Source of the DNA: DATESZ01 sp035283845
GTDB taxonomy: Bacteria > Desulfobacterota > Syntrophia > Syntrophales > JACQWR01
Reading direction: 5' to 3'
NCBI GenBank assembly: GCA_035283845.1
Contig: DATESZ010000015.1
Coordinates: 1-45,951 of the forward strand
Length of the DNA: 45,951 nucleotides
Shown here: in pieces, positions 33,394 through 41,855 of the stretch
Position numbering within the stretch: the stretch's first letter is position 1
Layout: every line of letters begins with the position of its first letter
Made by a program: the position numbers and the translations under genes
Notes under the pieces: generated by a model
Database searches by the model: none
What the model saw: the letters and a program-made list of their open reading frames with translations, nothing else
Told to the model about the DNA's origin: nothing

Positions 33394-35919
33394 ATGAGTC
33401 AGATAAGACTTGCGGTTAATGGACAAACGGTTGAAGCGCCGGCCAGCGCCACTATCCTCGAAGCAGTCAGAGGGGCGGGGATATATATCCCTACACTCTG
33501 TTCTCATCCCGACTTGCCGCCGGGAAAGGAAGTTTCTGCCGTACCGGTGGTTTACCAGGGAAGCAGGAGACTGGAAAATACCTTGCCCGATGAGCCGGCC
33601 AAGGGATGCAACCTGTGCATAGTTGAGGTTGAAGGCGAATCCGAGCCGGTAAATTCCTGCTCCACGGAAGTGCGGGAAGGTATGATCGTCGTAACGGAAA
33701 ATGACCGGCTTAAGACACAGAGGCAGTACAACCTTGTGCCGATTCTCAACCGTCACCGCCATGCCTGTCTTACCTGCGCCCAGCAAAACGGCTGCAGCCG
33801 CACCCAGTGTTCTTCCAATGTTCCGGAAAACGAGCGCTGCTGCCCCCTCCTGGGACATTGCGAACTGCAGAGGGTGGCCAATTATGTAGGGATTTGCGGC
33901 GCCGTTACAAAATGGATACCTACGGAATATCCGGTTTTCAAGGACGATCCCCTCTATGAGAGAGATTACAACCTTTGTATCGGCTGCACCCGATGCGTGC
34001 GCGCCTGTCGTGATTTGCGCGGCATCGAGGCGCTGGGATTTATTTATGATGAAAAGGGACAAATCCAGATTGGGACGATAGCCGAGAGCCTTGGGGTCTC
34101 TGGGTGCAAGTTCTGTACGGCCTGCGTGGACGCCTGTCCCACCGGCGCTTTAATTGACAAAGGGGTGCGTTCTGGCAAGGAGGAAGAGGACCTTGTCCCC
34201 TGCAAAGAAGCCTGTCCAGCCCATATTGATATACCCGGTTATCTGCGTTTGATTGCCGCCGGTAAGGCCGATGAGGCAAATGCCGTAATACGGGAAAAGG
34301 TGCCTTTACCGGGAATATTAGGCAGGGTCTGTATTCATCCCTGTGAGGAAGTCTGCCGGAGGGGGCAGGTAAATGAGCCCATTTCAATCTGTCTCTTGAA
34401 GAGGTACGCGGCGGACCGTGAGAAAGGACTCTGGAGTCAGGCATCCGAAAGTAAGGCGCATACAGGTAAAAAGGTGGCCGTTGTCGGATCCGGTCCTGCG
34501 GGGCTTACGGCAGCTTTTTATTTGAAGAAACAGGGACACGGTGTCACAGTTTTTGAGGCGAGAAACAATGCTGGAGGCATGATGCGTTACGGAGTTCCTG
34601 CCTACCGTCTCCCCCGCAATGAGGTGGACGAAGAGATAAAGAACATTTTGGATATAGGCATTGAATTCCTGCCAAATCAGAAATTAGGCAGTGATTTTAC
34701 CTTGAGTAAACTTGGAGACGAGGGGTTTGATGCCGTGTTTCTCGGTATCGGCGCCCAGTTGAGCCGCCGTATTCCGCTGGAAGGTTCGGAACTGCCTGAT
34801 GTTCTGTGGGGTGTGGATTTTCTTGGTCAGGTGGCGGACGGTGTCGAAGTGCAACTGAAAAACAGGGTTATCGTCATCGGTGGCGGTAACGTGGCCATTG
34901 ATGTAGCCCTCTCTGCTTTCAGGTGCGGAGCAAAAGAGGTCGTCATGGCCTGTCTGGAGGCGGTGGAAGAGATGCCCGCCCATTCCTGGGAGGTGGAAAG
35001 CGCGCTTGAGGAGGGAGTGCAGTTGATGCCATCCTGGGGGCCGAAGAGAATCATGAGTGAGAACGGACGGGTAACCGGTATAGAGCTGGTTCGCTGCACC
35101 TCCGTGTTCGATGACCAGAAAAGATTCAACCCGGATTTTGACCAAACAGTACTTAAAGTTGTACAAGGCGATCAGGTGATCCTTGCTATCGGTCAGGCTT
35201 CCGATCTATCCTGCCTGGAGGCAGAAAACGCAATCTCCAAAAACCGGGGGCTGATTGTCGTCAATCAGGAAACCATGGAAACGGGGAAGAAGGGCGTTTA
35301 TTCCGGCGGTGATGTGGTTTCCGTTCCTGGAGCGATTATCCACGCCATTGCGGCGGGACGGAATGCCGCCTCTTCCATTGATAAGTCACTGGGAGGCGGA
35401 GGGGTAATTGATGAGGTTCTCTTTGCCCGCGGTCCGGCAAACCCCCGCATAGGCCGTGATGAAGACTTTGTCTCATGGCGGCGGATAAAAGCCGCCGAAC
35501 TGGAAATTCAGGGGAGACGTGCAGGCTTTCAGGAGATCTGCCTGGGGTTTGATGACTATCAGGCTGTGGCCGAGGCTAAACGCTGCCTACAGTGCGACCT
35601 GCGTCTTCAAATGGGATGCAATCCGGCTCCGCCTTCCAACGTGCTGGCCTTCAACGAAGAGAACATAAACAAGGCCCCTGAGGATGAAGGGGTTTACCGG
35701 CTTCTTGATGAGAACCAGAATGTCCTTGCCATTAAAGGGACGCCCACTCTGAAAAAATCTCTGCTGGAGGCCTTAAATGAGAATGACAAGGCTGCCTGGT
35801 TCGAAGTTGAAAAAGACAAAATGTATTCCAAAAGAGAGAGCGAGATGATCCAGCACTACCTTCAGGAACACGGAGAGATGCCGGGCGGCGGCGCGTCCGA
35901 GCTGGATGATCTCTTCTAA
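33394..35919 (+). CDS. NuoG-like/GltD-like NAD(P)H:ferredoxin-type oxidoreductase (BzdV-like)
   Basis: An 841-residue fusion. Residues 1-95 hold a [2Fe-2S] domain (PTLCSHPDL, GCNLCIVEVEGE); about 120-170 carry the NuoG His-Cys-type region (RHACLTCAQQNGCSRTQC); then two [4Fe-4S] motifs (CIGCTRCVRACRD and CKFCTACVDACP). From about 265 a GltD-type module starts (PCKEACPAHIDIPGYLRLI) with FAD-binding VAVVGSGPAGLTAAFYLKK and NAD(P)-binding VIVIGGGNVAIDVAL. It should move electrons between NAD(P)H and ferredoxin, probably the BzdM-like one just upstream. Similar proteins are encoded with Bzd-type reductases. It is the last gene of the same-strand array. Confidence 0.82.
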   Translation: MSQIRLAVNGQTVEAPASATILEAVRGAGIYIPTLCSHPDLPPGKEVSAVPVVYQGSRRLENTLPDEPAKGCNLCIVEVEGESEPVNSCSTEVREGMIVVTENDRLKTQRQYNLVPILNRHRHACLTCAQQNGCSRTQCSSNVPENERCCPLLGHCELQRVANYVGICGAVTKWIPTEYPVFKDDPLYERDYNLCIGCTRCVRACRDLRGIEALGFIYDEKGQIQIGTIAESLGVSGCKFCTACVDACPTGALIDKGVRSGKEEEDLVPCKEACPAHIDIPGYLRLIAAGKADEANAVIREKVPLPGILGRVCIHPCEEVCRRGQVNEPISICLLKRYAADREKGLWSQASESKAHTGKKVAVVGSGPAGLTAAFYLKKQGHGVTVFEARNNAGGMMRYGVPAYRLPRNEVDEEIKNILDIGIEFLPNQKLGSDFTLSKLGDEGFDAVFLGIGAQLSRRIPLEGSELPDVLWGVDFLGQVADGVEVQLKNRVIVIGGGNVAIDVALSAFRCGAKEVVMACLEAVEEMPAHSWEVESALEEGVQLMPSWGPKRIMSENGRVTGIELVRCTSVFDDQKRFNPDFDQTVLKVVQGDQVILAIGQASDLSCLEAENAISKNRGLIVVNQETMETGKKGVYSGGDVVSVPGAIIHAIAAGRNAASSIDKSLGGGGVIDEVLFARGPANPRIGRDEDFVSWRRIKAAELEIQGRRAGFQEICLGFDDYQAVAEAKRCLQCDLRLQMGCNPAPPSNVLAFNEENINKAPEDEGVYRLLDENQNVLAIKGTPTLKKSLLEALNENDKAAWFEVEKDKMYSKRESEMIQHYLQEHGEMPGGGASELDDLF

Positions 35920-35952
35920 AGATCAATGTCAATAGTTTTTTAACTCCTTAAG

Positions 35953-35979
35953 ATATCTTTATTTCTTTTATAAAGATAT
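35953..35979. repeat. AT-rich 10-bp inverted repeat upstream of uspA
   Basis: ATATCTTTAT and ATAAAGATAT are exact reverse complements around TTCTTTT. The hairpin is almost all A/T, so it is a weak terminator at best; it may instead be a regulatory site for the universal stress gene that starts 49 bp downstream with AAAGGAGG before its ATG. Confidence 0.5.
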
Positions 35980-36028
35980 ATAAATATGCTAAGAATGTCG
36001 GGAAATAGCCATAGCAAAGGAGGCAACC

Positions 36029-36970
36029 ATGTACCGCTATAAACGTCTTTTGGTGGGGATTGAATTTCGTGTGAATGATGAAACTACTATTCGCTACGCA
36101 TCAATGAGCAGCCGGCTGGCACGATCAGAAAAAGTCTATTTCGTCCATGTGGTACGCAGTTTAGATAGTGTTCCCGAGTACCTTCGCGCCGAATATTCAA
36201 ATTCATCAGAACCAGTTGACGAATTTATAAAACATCAAATGGAAAAGCTGGTCGCTAAATACTTTGATGGTCACTGTGACACTGAACTGGAATATGAGGT
36301 TACCGAGGATTCGCCGCTCCTTGGATTGTTGCGTCTGATAAAACAAAAGGGAATTGATCTTGTGGTGATGGGCAGAAATCGTGACCCTAAGGAAGATTTA
36401 AGGCTTTGTATAAAACTCACGCGAAAAGCATCCTGCTCAGTACTCACTGTCCCTGGAGGAGCCGAGCCTAAACTGAATAACATTCTGGTTGCGGTAGATT
36501 TCTCAGAACATTCAGCAGACGCAATGGAAGTAGGGATTGCCTGTGCTTGTGCAGCCGGTATCTCACGCATTCAATGTCTTCATGTCTATCACGTTCCGGC
36601 GGGTTATCAAAAAACCGGAAAGACATACGATGAATTTGGCGAGATCATGAAAAGAAACGCCGAGAAAGATTTCCAAAAATTTATTGCAAACATAGACTGT
36701 AAGGGGATCTCAGTAACCCAAGACTGTAAGGGGATCTCAGTAACCCCCACTTTCAAATTAGAACAACATCAAACCGCTAAGGCGATTGAAGAGACCATTG
36801 AAGAGAACAACATAGACCTCGTTGTTATGGGTACCCGGGGTGTAGGAACGTTTGCAGGATTGTTATTGGGCAACGTAACGAAGGCATTAATCAAAAGAAC
36901 GGCAATACCCTTGGTGGCAGTAAAACGTAAGGGAACAGTAGACGTGATGGAGGCTCTGATTAACCTATAA
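36029..36970 (+). CDS. Tandem-domain universal stress protein (UspA family)
   Basis: A 313-residue protein with two Usp domains. The first (KRLLVGIEFRVNDET to about residue 140) is divergent; the second begins NILVAVDFSEHSADAMEVG and ends VVMGTRGVGTFAGLLLGNVTKALI, a form of the Usp ATP-binding G-x2-G-x9-G motif. Usp proteins bind ATP or AMP and respond to stress; no specific role can be given. An exact tandem duplication (36695-36746) inserts a second copy of DCKGISVTQ in the second domain. Its stop is 2 bp from the stop of the convergent antiporter gene. Confidence 0.88.
   Translation: MYRYKRLLVGIEFRVNDETTIRYASMSSRLARSEKVYFVHVVRSLDSVPEYLRAEYSNSSEPVDEFIKHQMEKLVAKYFDGHCDTELEYEVTEDSPLLGLLRLIKQKGIDLVVMGRNRDPKEDLRLCIKLTRKASCSVLTVPGGAEPKLNNILVAVDFSEHSADAMEVGIACACAAGISRIQCLHVYHVPAGYQKTGKTYDEFGEIMKRNAEKDFQKFIANIDCKGISVTQDCKGISVTPTFKLEQHQTAKAIEETIEENNIDLVVMGTRGVGTFAGLLLGNVTKALIKRTAIPLVAVKRKGTVDVMEALINL
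36695..36746. repeat. 27-bp in-frame tandem duplication inside the universal stress gene
   Basis: The 25 bases beginning GACTGTAAGGGGATCTC occur twice, 27 bp apart, with no mismatch. The protein therefore reads DCKGISVT-Q-DCKGISVT-P. Perfect identity at the DNA level points to a recent event. Confidence 0.95.
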
Positions 36971-36972
36971 TC

Positions 36973-38391
36973 TCATCTGAAGAATAGATACCAGATGACA
37001 GCAAAAATGGGGATCAGGATCGGGATGGAATATTTCACCATGTAGCCTATGAAAGTCGGAACTTTTACGTCGGCCTGTTCCGCAATGGATTTCACCATGA
37101 AATTCGGACCATTTCCTATGTAGGTATTCGCCCCGAACAGGACGGCGCCCGCGGAAATGGCCTGTATGTACCTCCATGATTCAGCCGTTACCGGCTGCAC
37201 CGCCGACGATGTAAGCGTCTGGATGTGGACCAGTTCATTGGGAGAAAGCGCCCCCAGCATGGCCTTCATGTGCATTGCATTATCCATATTCAAGCCATGG
37301 AGACCAAAAGCGGCGCTTAAATAATTCAAATAGGTCGGCGCATTATCCAGAAAGCTCGATAGTATGCCCGATCCCCAATAAAATTGGGCAGGGGCCGTAA
37401 TGCCAAGCTTCCCGGCATTCAATTCGAGCCAATCCAGACAAGGAACCATGGTGGAAAATATTCCGGCAAATAAGATGGCCACCTCTTTTATCGGAATAAA
37501 GTTAAAGTCATTTCGTTCATGAACCTCTCTTTTTGTCGAAAAGTAACTGGCGGCGGCGGCGGCGATCATCGCCATTTCACGGATCGGTTCTGACAAAAAA
37601 ACAGCGCCGATAATCACCAGCAGGAAAATTACATTATGCAAACCCTGTACGTCGGGATGTTCTCCTTCTTCTTCCACTTCGCGCTCTAATTCATCAGGCA
37701 TTTTCTTGTAATTATATCTATCGATGATATAGAAAACCAGCAGCACGGCAGAAACGGCAAATAACCATATATGCCACACCCGGCCAATCACCCAGAAGAA
37801 AGGCACGCCTTTGAGATAACCAAGGAAAAGGGGTGGATCACCGATTGGTGTTAGCATACCTCCGATGTTGGATACGATAAAGATGAAAAATACAACATGG
37901 TATCCCGCTATCCGGTACTTATTCGTTCTGATATATGGCCTGATGAGAACCATTGAAGCCCCCGTCGTTCCAAGCAAATTGGAAATGACGGCCCCGATGG
38001 CCAGCAGCATAACATTGGCAAGGGGCGTTGATCTCCCCTTTATTCTTATGTGAATCCCCCCCGACACCACGAAAAGGGAGCCAATCAATGCCATAAAACT
38101 GAAATATTCAACAGCCGTTCCCAGCATCCTCGGACCATTATGCAAGATAAAGAAATAGTAAATCACGGAAATGGCCCCCAAGCCAAAGGAGACCAACGGA
38201 TATTTCTCTCCCCACCAGCGGGCGCTGATAAACGGAACCATGGCGATTGCAAGAAGAAGTAAAATGAATGGGGTGAGCATGGCCGGGTTAACAGGCATGA
38301 TCTCATATTCTATCGCCGAGGCATCCTGTACCCATGCAAAAAGAGAAAGGAAAGCGACCAGCAAAGGGGAACTTAAAACCGTTTTTTTCAT
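36973..38391 (-). CDS. Na+/H+ antiporter-like / ion transporter superfamily membrane protein (NhaD-type)
   Basis: A 472-residue polytopic inner-membrane protein with a possible signal-like N-terminus (KKTVLSSPLLVAFLSLFAWV) and about 11 hydrophobic segments. Motifs such as GAVISNLLGTTGASMVLIRP, SNIGGMLTPIGDPPLFLGYL and SSFLDNAPTYLNY are shared by the ArsB/NhaD/CitM ion-transporter superfamily, and a large acidic cytoplasmic loop (ELEREVEEEGEHPD) is present. A sodium:proton antiporter is the most likely function, but the ion is not certain. It is monocistronic, converging on the stress protein gene. Confidence 0.8.
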   Translation of the reverse strand: MKKTVLSSPLLVAFLSLFAWVQDASAIEYEIMPVNPAMLTPFILLLLAIAMVPFISARWWGEKYPLVSFGLGAISVIYYFFILHNGPRMLGTAVEYFSFMALIGSLFVVSGGIHIRIKGRSTPLANVMLLAIGAVISNLLGTTGASMVLIRPYIRTNKYRIAGYHVVFFIFIVSNIGGMLTPIGDPPLFLGYLKGVPFFWVIGRVWHIWLFAVSAVLLVFYIIDRYNYKKMPDELEREVEEEGEHPDVQGLHNVIFLLVIIGAVFLSEPIREMAMIAAAAASYFSTKREVHERNDFNFIPIKEVAILFAGIFSTMVPCLDWLELNAGKLGITAPAQFYWGSGILSSFLDNAPTYLNYLSAAFGLHGLNMDNAMHMKAMLGALSPNELVHIQTLTSSAVQPVTAESWRYIQAISAGAVLFGANTYIGNGPNFMVKSIAEQADVKVPTFIGYMVKYSIPILIPIFAVIWYLFFR

Positions 38392-38501
38392 CTCATCTTA
38401 CTACACCTTTCAGGAGTCTTCTGATAATTTCCGATATGAGCGGGACAGACGATAAGGTCGCCTTATAGTTTAAGCTCCCACTATTTGCAACTATTTTTTT
38501 C

Positions 38502-38540
38502 GGACATAAATTGTCCTTGACATCCGCAACAATTTATAAT
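38502..38540 (+). promoter_or_regulatory. Candidate promoter with palindrome for the yceD-rpmF-fab operon
   Basis: In the 290-bp gap between divergent genes, TTGTCC (38511-38516) and TATAAT (38535-38540) are separated by 18 bp. GGACA-TAAAT-TGTCC (38502-38516), a perfect 5-bp inverted repeat, overlaps the -35 box and may be an operator. A TTGACA at 38517 has no well-spaced -10. I see nothing else clear in this gap. Confidence 0.45.
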
Positions 38541-38681
38541 TTACTTCCGCGCTTACTTTGGGGGTAAAGGGACAAAATGAGGGCTTTGGAAATCCTATTC
38601 CTTTGCACTCAAGATGTTTTTCCCGCTGCCGGAATCTGATTTCCCGGTCGTGCCAGGTTCTAAAATGGATCGGGGCTTGAG

Positions 38682-39209
38682 ATGAAGATTAACATCCTGA
38701 ACATACCTGATGAGGGTCTGAATATCAGCTTTTCCCTCGCAGAAGATGCGTTTTACGGCCTGCTGCCGGAAAAGAAAAAACTTGATTTTTCTTTCCGGCA
38801 GGTTGACGTGTCCGGTTTTATAAGGAAAGTGCGTGACAACATCTTTTTTGCGGGCAACCTGGAAACGGTTCTGGAAACCCAATGTTGCCGCTGCCTTGAG
38901 GAGGCTTATATGCCCTTAAAGGCTGAATTCAGTCATACCCTGCTGCCGGAAGCCGGAACATTAAAAGAGAAAATCGAGTTGAAGGCGGAAGACCTTGAAG
39001 TGGGTTATTATTCCGGGGAAGTGATTGATCTGGTCCCGATTATATTGGAACAGATTCTGCTGCAGGCGCCGATGAAGATACTTTGCAACGAGTCCTGCAA
39101 GGGCCTTTGTTTACATTGCGGTATCAATCTGAATGTGGCAAGCTGTGACTGCCGCAGCGGTCTTATAGACGGGCGCTTATCAGTGTTGAAACATTTTAAG
39201 GTATCATAA
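38682..39209 (+). CDS. yceD: YceD/DUF177 family protein (23S rRNA accumulation protein)
   Basis: A 175-residue member of the YceD family, whose E. coli member is needed for normal 23S rRNA levels; it almost always precedes rpmF. The family signature LETQCCRCLEEAYMPL is present, and the C-terminus has the Cys-rich block ILCNESCKGLCLHCGINLN ending in CDC, which may bind zinc. The neighbour relation to rpmF supports the call. No strong Shine-Dalgarno is visible. Confidence 0.88.
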   Translation: MKINILNIPDEGLNISFSLAEDAFYGLLPEKKKLDFSFRQVDVSGFIRKVRDNIFFAGNLETVLETQCCRCLEEAYMPLKAEFSHTLLPEAGTLKEKIELKAEDLEVGYYSGEVIDLVPIILEQILLQAPMKILCNESCKGLCLHCGINLNVASCDCRSGLIDGRLSVLKHFKVS

Positions 39210-39234
39210 ATCTGTAAAGTAACAACAAAAATAC

Positions 39235-39268
39235 TGACGGCGGTAGGGTTAAAAGCCGTCAAATTTTT
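39235..39268 (+). terminator. Terminator-like hairpin (possible attenuator) before rpmF
   Basis: TGACGGC (39235-39241) pairs exactly with GCCGTCA (39255-39261) around a 13-base loop and is followed by AATTTTTATT. It ends just before the rpmF ribosome-binding site (AGAGAGGAG). It could partly terminate transcription after yceD, or act as a leader control for L32. The stem is short and the T run imperfect. Confidence 0.4.
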
Positions 39269-39288
39269 ATTAGAGAGGAGTAAAGGAA

Positions 39289-39474
39289 ATGGCAAATCCT
39301 GTAAAAAGACATTCCAAGACGAGAAGAAACACGAGACGGGCACATGATTTTCTGACGGCTCCCACGGTAAATGCCTGTCCCCAGTGCGGGCAGCCCAAGC
39401 TACCCCATCGTGTATGTTCAAACTGCGGAACTTACAAAGGACGGGAAGTTTTGCCTTTGGAAAAGACTTCCTGA
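39289..39474 (+). CDS. rpmF: 50S ribosomal protein L32
   Basis: The 61-residue protein starts MANPVKRHSKTRRNTRRAHDF, the standard L32 sequence, and carries four Cys (CPQCGQPKLPHRVCSNCG) expected to bind zinc. It lies between yceD and fabG with a good ribosome-binding site. Confidence 0.97.
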   Translation: MANPVKRHSKTRRNTRRAHDFLTAPTVNACPQCGQPKLPHRVCSNCGTYKGREVLPLEKTS

Positions 39475-39545
39475 TTCAATCAGCCGGTCTGATTGATCGA
39501 GGCTTTAGGCAATGGGTGCCGAACCGTGCCTAAGCTGCAAGCGAT

Positions 39546-40289
39546 ATGAAACAAAAAACAAAAATAGCTCTTATTACCGGTTCTTCAAGGGGAATAGGCA
39601 GGGCTGTTGCCGTGAAACTTGCAGAAACCGGTATTTTTGTATATATGAACTACCGTCAGAACGAGGGGGCAGCAAAGCAGGCCCTCGCCGCGGTAATGGA
39701 GCGTGGGGGCGCAGGTGAGCTTTGTCCCTTTGATGTGGCCGACCTTTCAGCCACAAAGGAAGCCGTAAAAAAAATCATCATGGATAAGGGAAGGTTGGAC
39801 ATTCTTGTCAATAACGCCGGTTTCACGGTCGACGGACTTGTCGTACGGATGAAAGAGGCGGACTGGGAAAAGCTGATCGATATCAACCTCAAGGGAGTAT
39901 TTAACTGCATTCAGGCCGTCAGCCGGCAAATGATGAAGCAGCGATGGGGGCGTATAGTAAATATTGCTTCCGTTGTCGCCGAAGCGGGCAATGCCGGTCA
40001 GGTAGCCTATTCGGCCGCCAAGGCGGGCGTCCTGGGTCTGACTAAATCCTTAGCGCGGGAGTTAGGAGGAAGAAATATATGCGTCAATGCCCTGTCACCG
40101 GGACTTATCGAGACGGACATGACTGCTTTTTTGACTGACGAGAACAGGAAGAAGCTCATAGAGCATATACCGCTCGGAAGACCTGGCACACCAGAAGATA
40201 TAGCAGGAGTGATTGCCTTTCTTGTCTCTCCGCAGGCGGACTATATTACCGGCCAAGTGATACGCGTTAATGGCGGCCTTTACATGTGA
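39546..40289 (+). CDS. fabG: 3-oxoacyl-[acyl-carrier-protein] reductase FabG
   Basis: NADPH-dependent short-chain dehydrogenase that reduces 3-ketoacyl-ACP in fatty acid elongation. It shows ALITGSSRGIGRAVAVKLAE (nucleotide-binding), VNNAGFT, the catalytic SxxxYxxxK arrangement in NIASVV...AYSAAKAGVLGL, and PGLIETDMT. Its 247 residues fit the family. Adjacent acpP and fabF make FabG more likely than another short-chain dehydrogenase. Confidence 0.95.
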   Translation: MKQKTKIALITGSSRGIGRAVAVKLAETGIFVYMNYRQNEGAAKQALAAVMERGGAGELCPFDVADLSATKEAVKKIIMDKGRLDILVNNAGFTVDGLVVRMKEADWEKLIDINLKGVFNCIQAVSRQMMKQRWGRIVNIASVVAEAGNAGQVAYSAAKAGVLGLTKSLARELGGRNICVNALSPGLIETDMTAFLTDENRKKLIEHIPLGRPGTPEDIAGVIAFLVSPQADYITGQVIRVNGGLYM

Positions 40290-40350
40290 CGAAGCCAATA
40301 AAAACCGGCATTTCAAGGAATTCATCATTACTAACCATAAGAGAGGGAAC

Positions 40351-40587
40351 ATGGACATCAAAGAAAAGGTCATAGAAGTTATTATGGAGCAACTGGATAT
40401 TACAAGGGAGCAATGCGTGCCGGAGGCGTCCTTCATAAATGATCTGGGAGCCGATTCCCTCGATTTGATGGAATTGATCATGGAAATGGAAGAAATTTTT
40501 GGTGTGGAGATCTCCGACGAAGAGTTGCAGAATCTTCGTACCATTCAGGATGTCATTGATTATATCAGGATCAGGGAAGTTAAATAG
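40351..40587 (+). CDS. acpP: Acyl carrier protein
   Basis: A 78-residue acidic ACP with the phosphopantetheine attachment Ser in GADSLDLMELIMEMEE. The ATG at 40351 follows AGAGAGGG and gives a normal length; the frame is open back to 40270 but that lead has no ACP character. It lies between fabG and fabF. Confidence 0.97.
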   Translation: MDIKEKVIEVIMEQLDITREQCVPEASFINDLGADSLDLMELIMEMEEIFGVEISDEELQNLRTIQDVIDYIRIREVK

Positions 40588-40611
40588 ATTTCAAGGGAGA
40601 CGGTCTATCAA

Positions 40612-41853
40612 TTGCAGCGGCGGGTTGTTATAACAGGTTTCGGCGCTGTGACGCCCCTTGGCAACACTGTTCGTGAAACCTGGGAGGCTCTCTGCGCAGG
40701 CAAATCGGGAATCGGGGAAATAACAAAATTCGACACCCGGGACTTCGATACAAAAATTGCCGGTGAGATCAAGAATTTTGATCCGCTGTCATTCGTAAAT
40801 AAAAAAGAACTGCGCCGTCTCGACGATTTCATTATCTACGCCCTCGCGTCCGCCGAAATGGCGGTGTCGGATGCGGCTTTAAGCATAAACGACACCAATG
40901 CCGAGAGGGTTGGGGTATACATCGGTTCGGCCATCGGCGGACTGGGGACTATGGAAAAAGAGAAAGAACAGTTGTTGCGCTGCGGCCCCAGTAAAATGTC
41001 GCCCTTCACCATTCCCTCTGTGCTGGCGAACCTCGGCGCCGGTCACGTATCGATTAGACTCCGGGCTAAGGGGCCTGTTAGCTGCAGCGTCACGGCCTGT
41101 GCCTCCGGCACTTGCGCCATTGGAGATGCCTCACGGACGATTGCCGGCGGCTTCGCCGATGTGATGATCGCCGGTGGCGTCGATGCAGCCGTCACTCCCC
41201 TGTGCGTTGCCGGCTTTAATGCCATGAGGGCTATCTCCATAAATAATGCAGAGCCGGAAAGAGCCAGCCGGCCCTTTGACGAACATCGGGATGGTTTCGT
41301 CATCAGCGAAGGCTGCGGCCTTGTAGTATTGGAAGATCTGTCGGCGGCCCGTCAAAGGGGAGCAAGGATATATGCAGAGATTATCGGCTACGGATTGACC
41401 AGCGACGCTTTTCATTTTGCGTCCCCCCCCCGGGGGCATGAAGGCGCCGCAAGGTCCATTAAGGCTGCTCTCGCCGAGGCGGGGATAGACCCCGCAGAGG
41501 TGGATTACATCAATGCCCACGGCACTTCCACGCAGGTGAACGACCTGTATGAAACTGAGGCTATAAAAGCAGTCTTCGGCGAACACAGCAAAGTTCTTGC
41601 CGTCAGTTCCACGAAGTCCATGACAGGGCATCTCCTGGGCGCCGCCGGCGCTGTAGAGGCCATCATTGCCGCCAAGGCCATCTGTGAGGGGCTTATTCCG
41701 CCCACCATAAACCTGGATCATCCTGATCCGGCTTGTGATTTGGATTACGTCCCCCACAGGGCGCGGAAACAGGAGATAGGTGTTGCGATGTCCAATACCT
41801 TCGGTTTCGGGGGAGTGAACGCTGTACTGATTCTTAAAAAATTTACGGGATAG
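40612..41853 (+). CDS. fabF: 3-oxoacyl-ACP synthase II FabF
   Basis: Condensing enzyme for fatty acid elongation with malonyl-ACP. The protein starts QRRVVITGFGAVTPLGNTV after a TTG start codon, has the active-site Cys in TACASGTCAIGDA, and the two catalytic His in NAHGTSTQVND and STKSMTGHLLGAAG. At 413 residues it is a normal KAS II. Ribosome-binding site AGGGAG is about a dozen bases upstream. Confidence 0.96.
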   Translation: MQRRVVITGFGAVTPLGNTVRETWEALCAGKSGIGEITKFDTRDFDTKIAGEIKNFDPLSFVNKKELRRLDDFIIYALASAEMAVSDAALSINDTNAERVGVYIGSAIGGLGTMEKEKEQLLRCGPSKMSPFTIPSVLANLGAGHVSIRLRAKGPVSCSVTACASGTCAIGDASRTIAGGFADVMIAGGVDAAVTPLCVAGFNAMRAISINNAEPERASRPFDEHRDGFVISEGCGLVVLEDLSAARQRGARIYAEIIGYGLTSDAFHFASPPRGHEGAARSIKAALAEAGIDPAEVDYINAHGTSTQVNDLYETEAIKAVFGEHSKVLAVSSTKSMTGHLLGAAGAVEAIIAAKAICEGLIPPTINLDHPDPACDLDYVPHRARKQEIGVAMSNTFGFGGVNAVLILKKFTG

Positions 41854-41855
41854 CG

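Noticed and set aside
33301..34062. Open frame of 253 codons on the minus strand opposite the BzdV-like gene
   Set aside because: Mirrors the Cys-rich coding sequence on the other strand; no start signal and no family resemblance.
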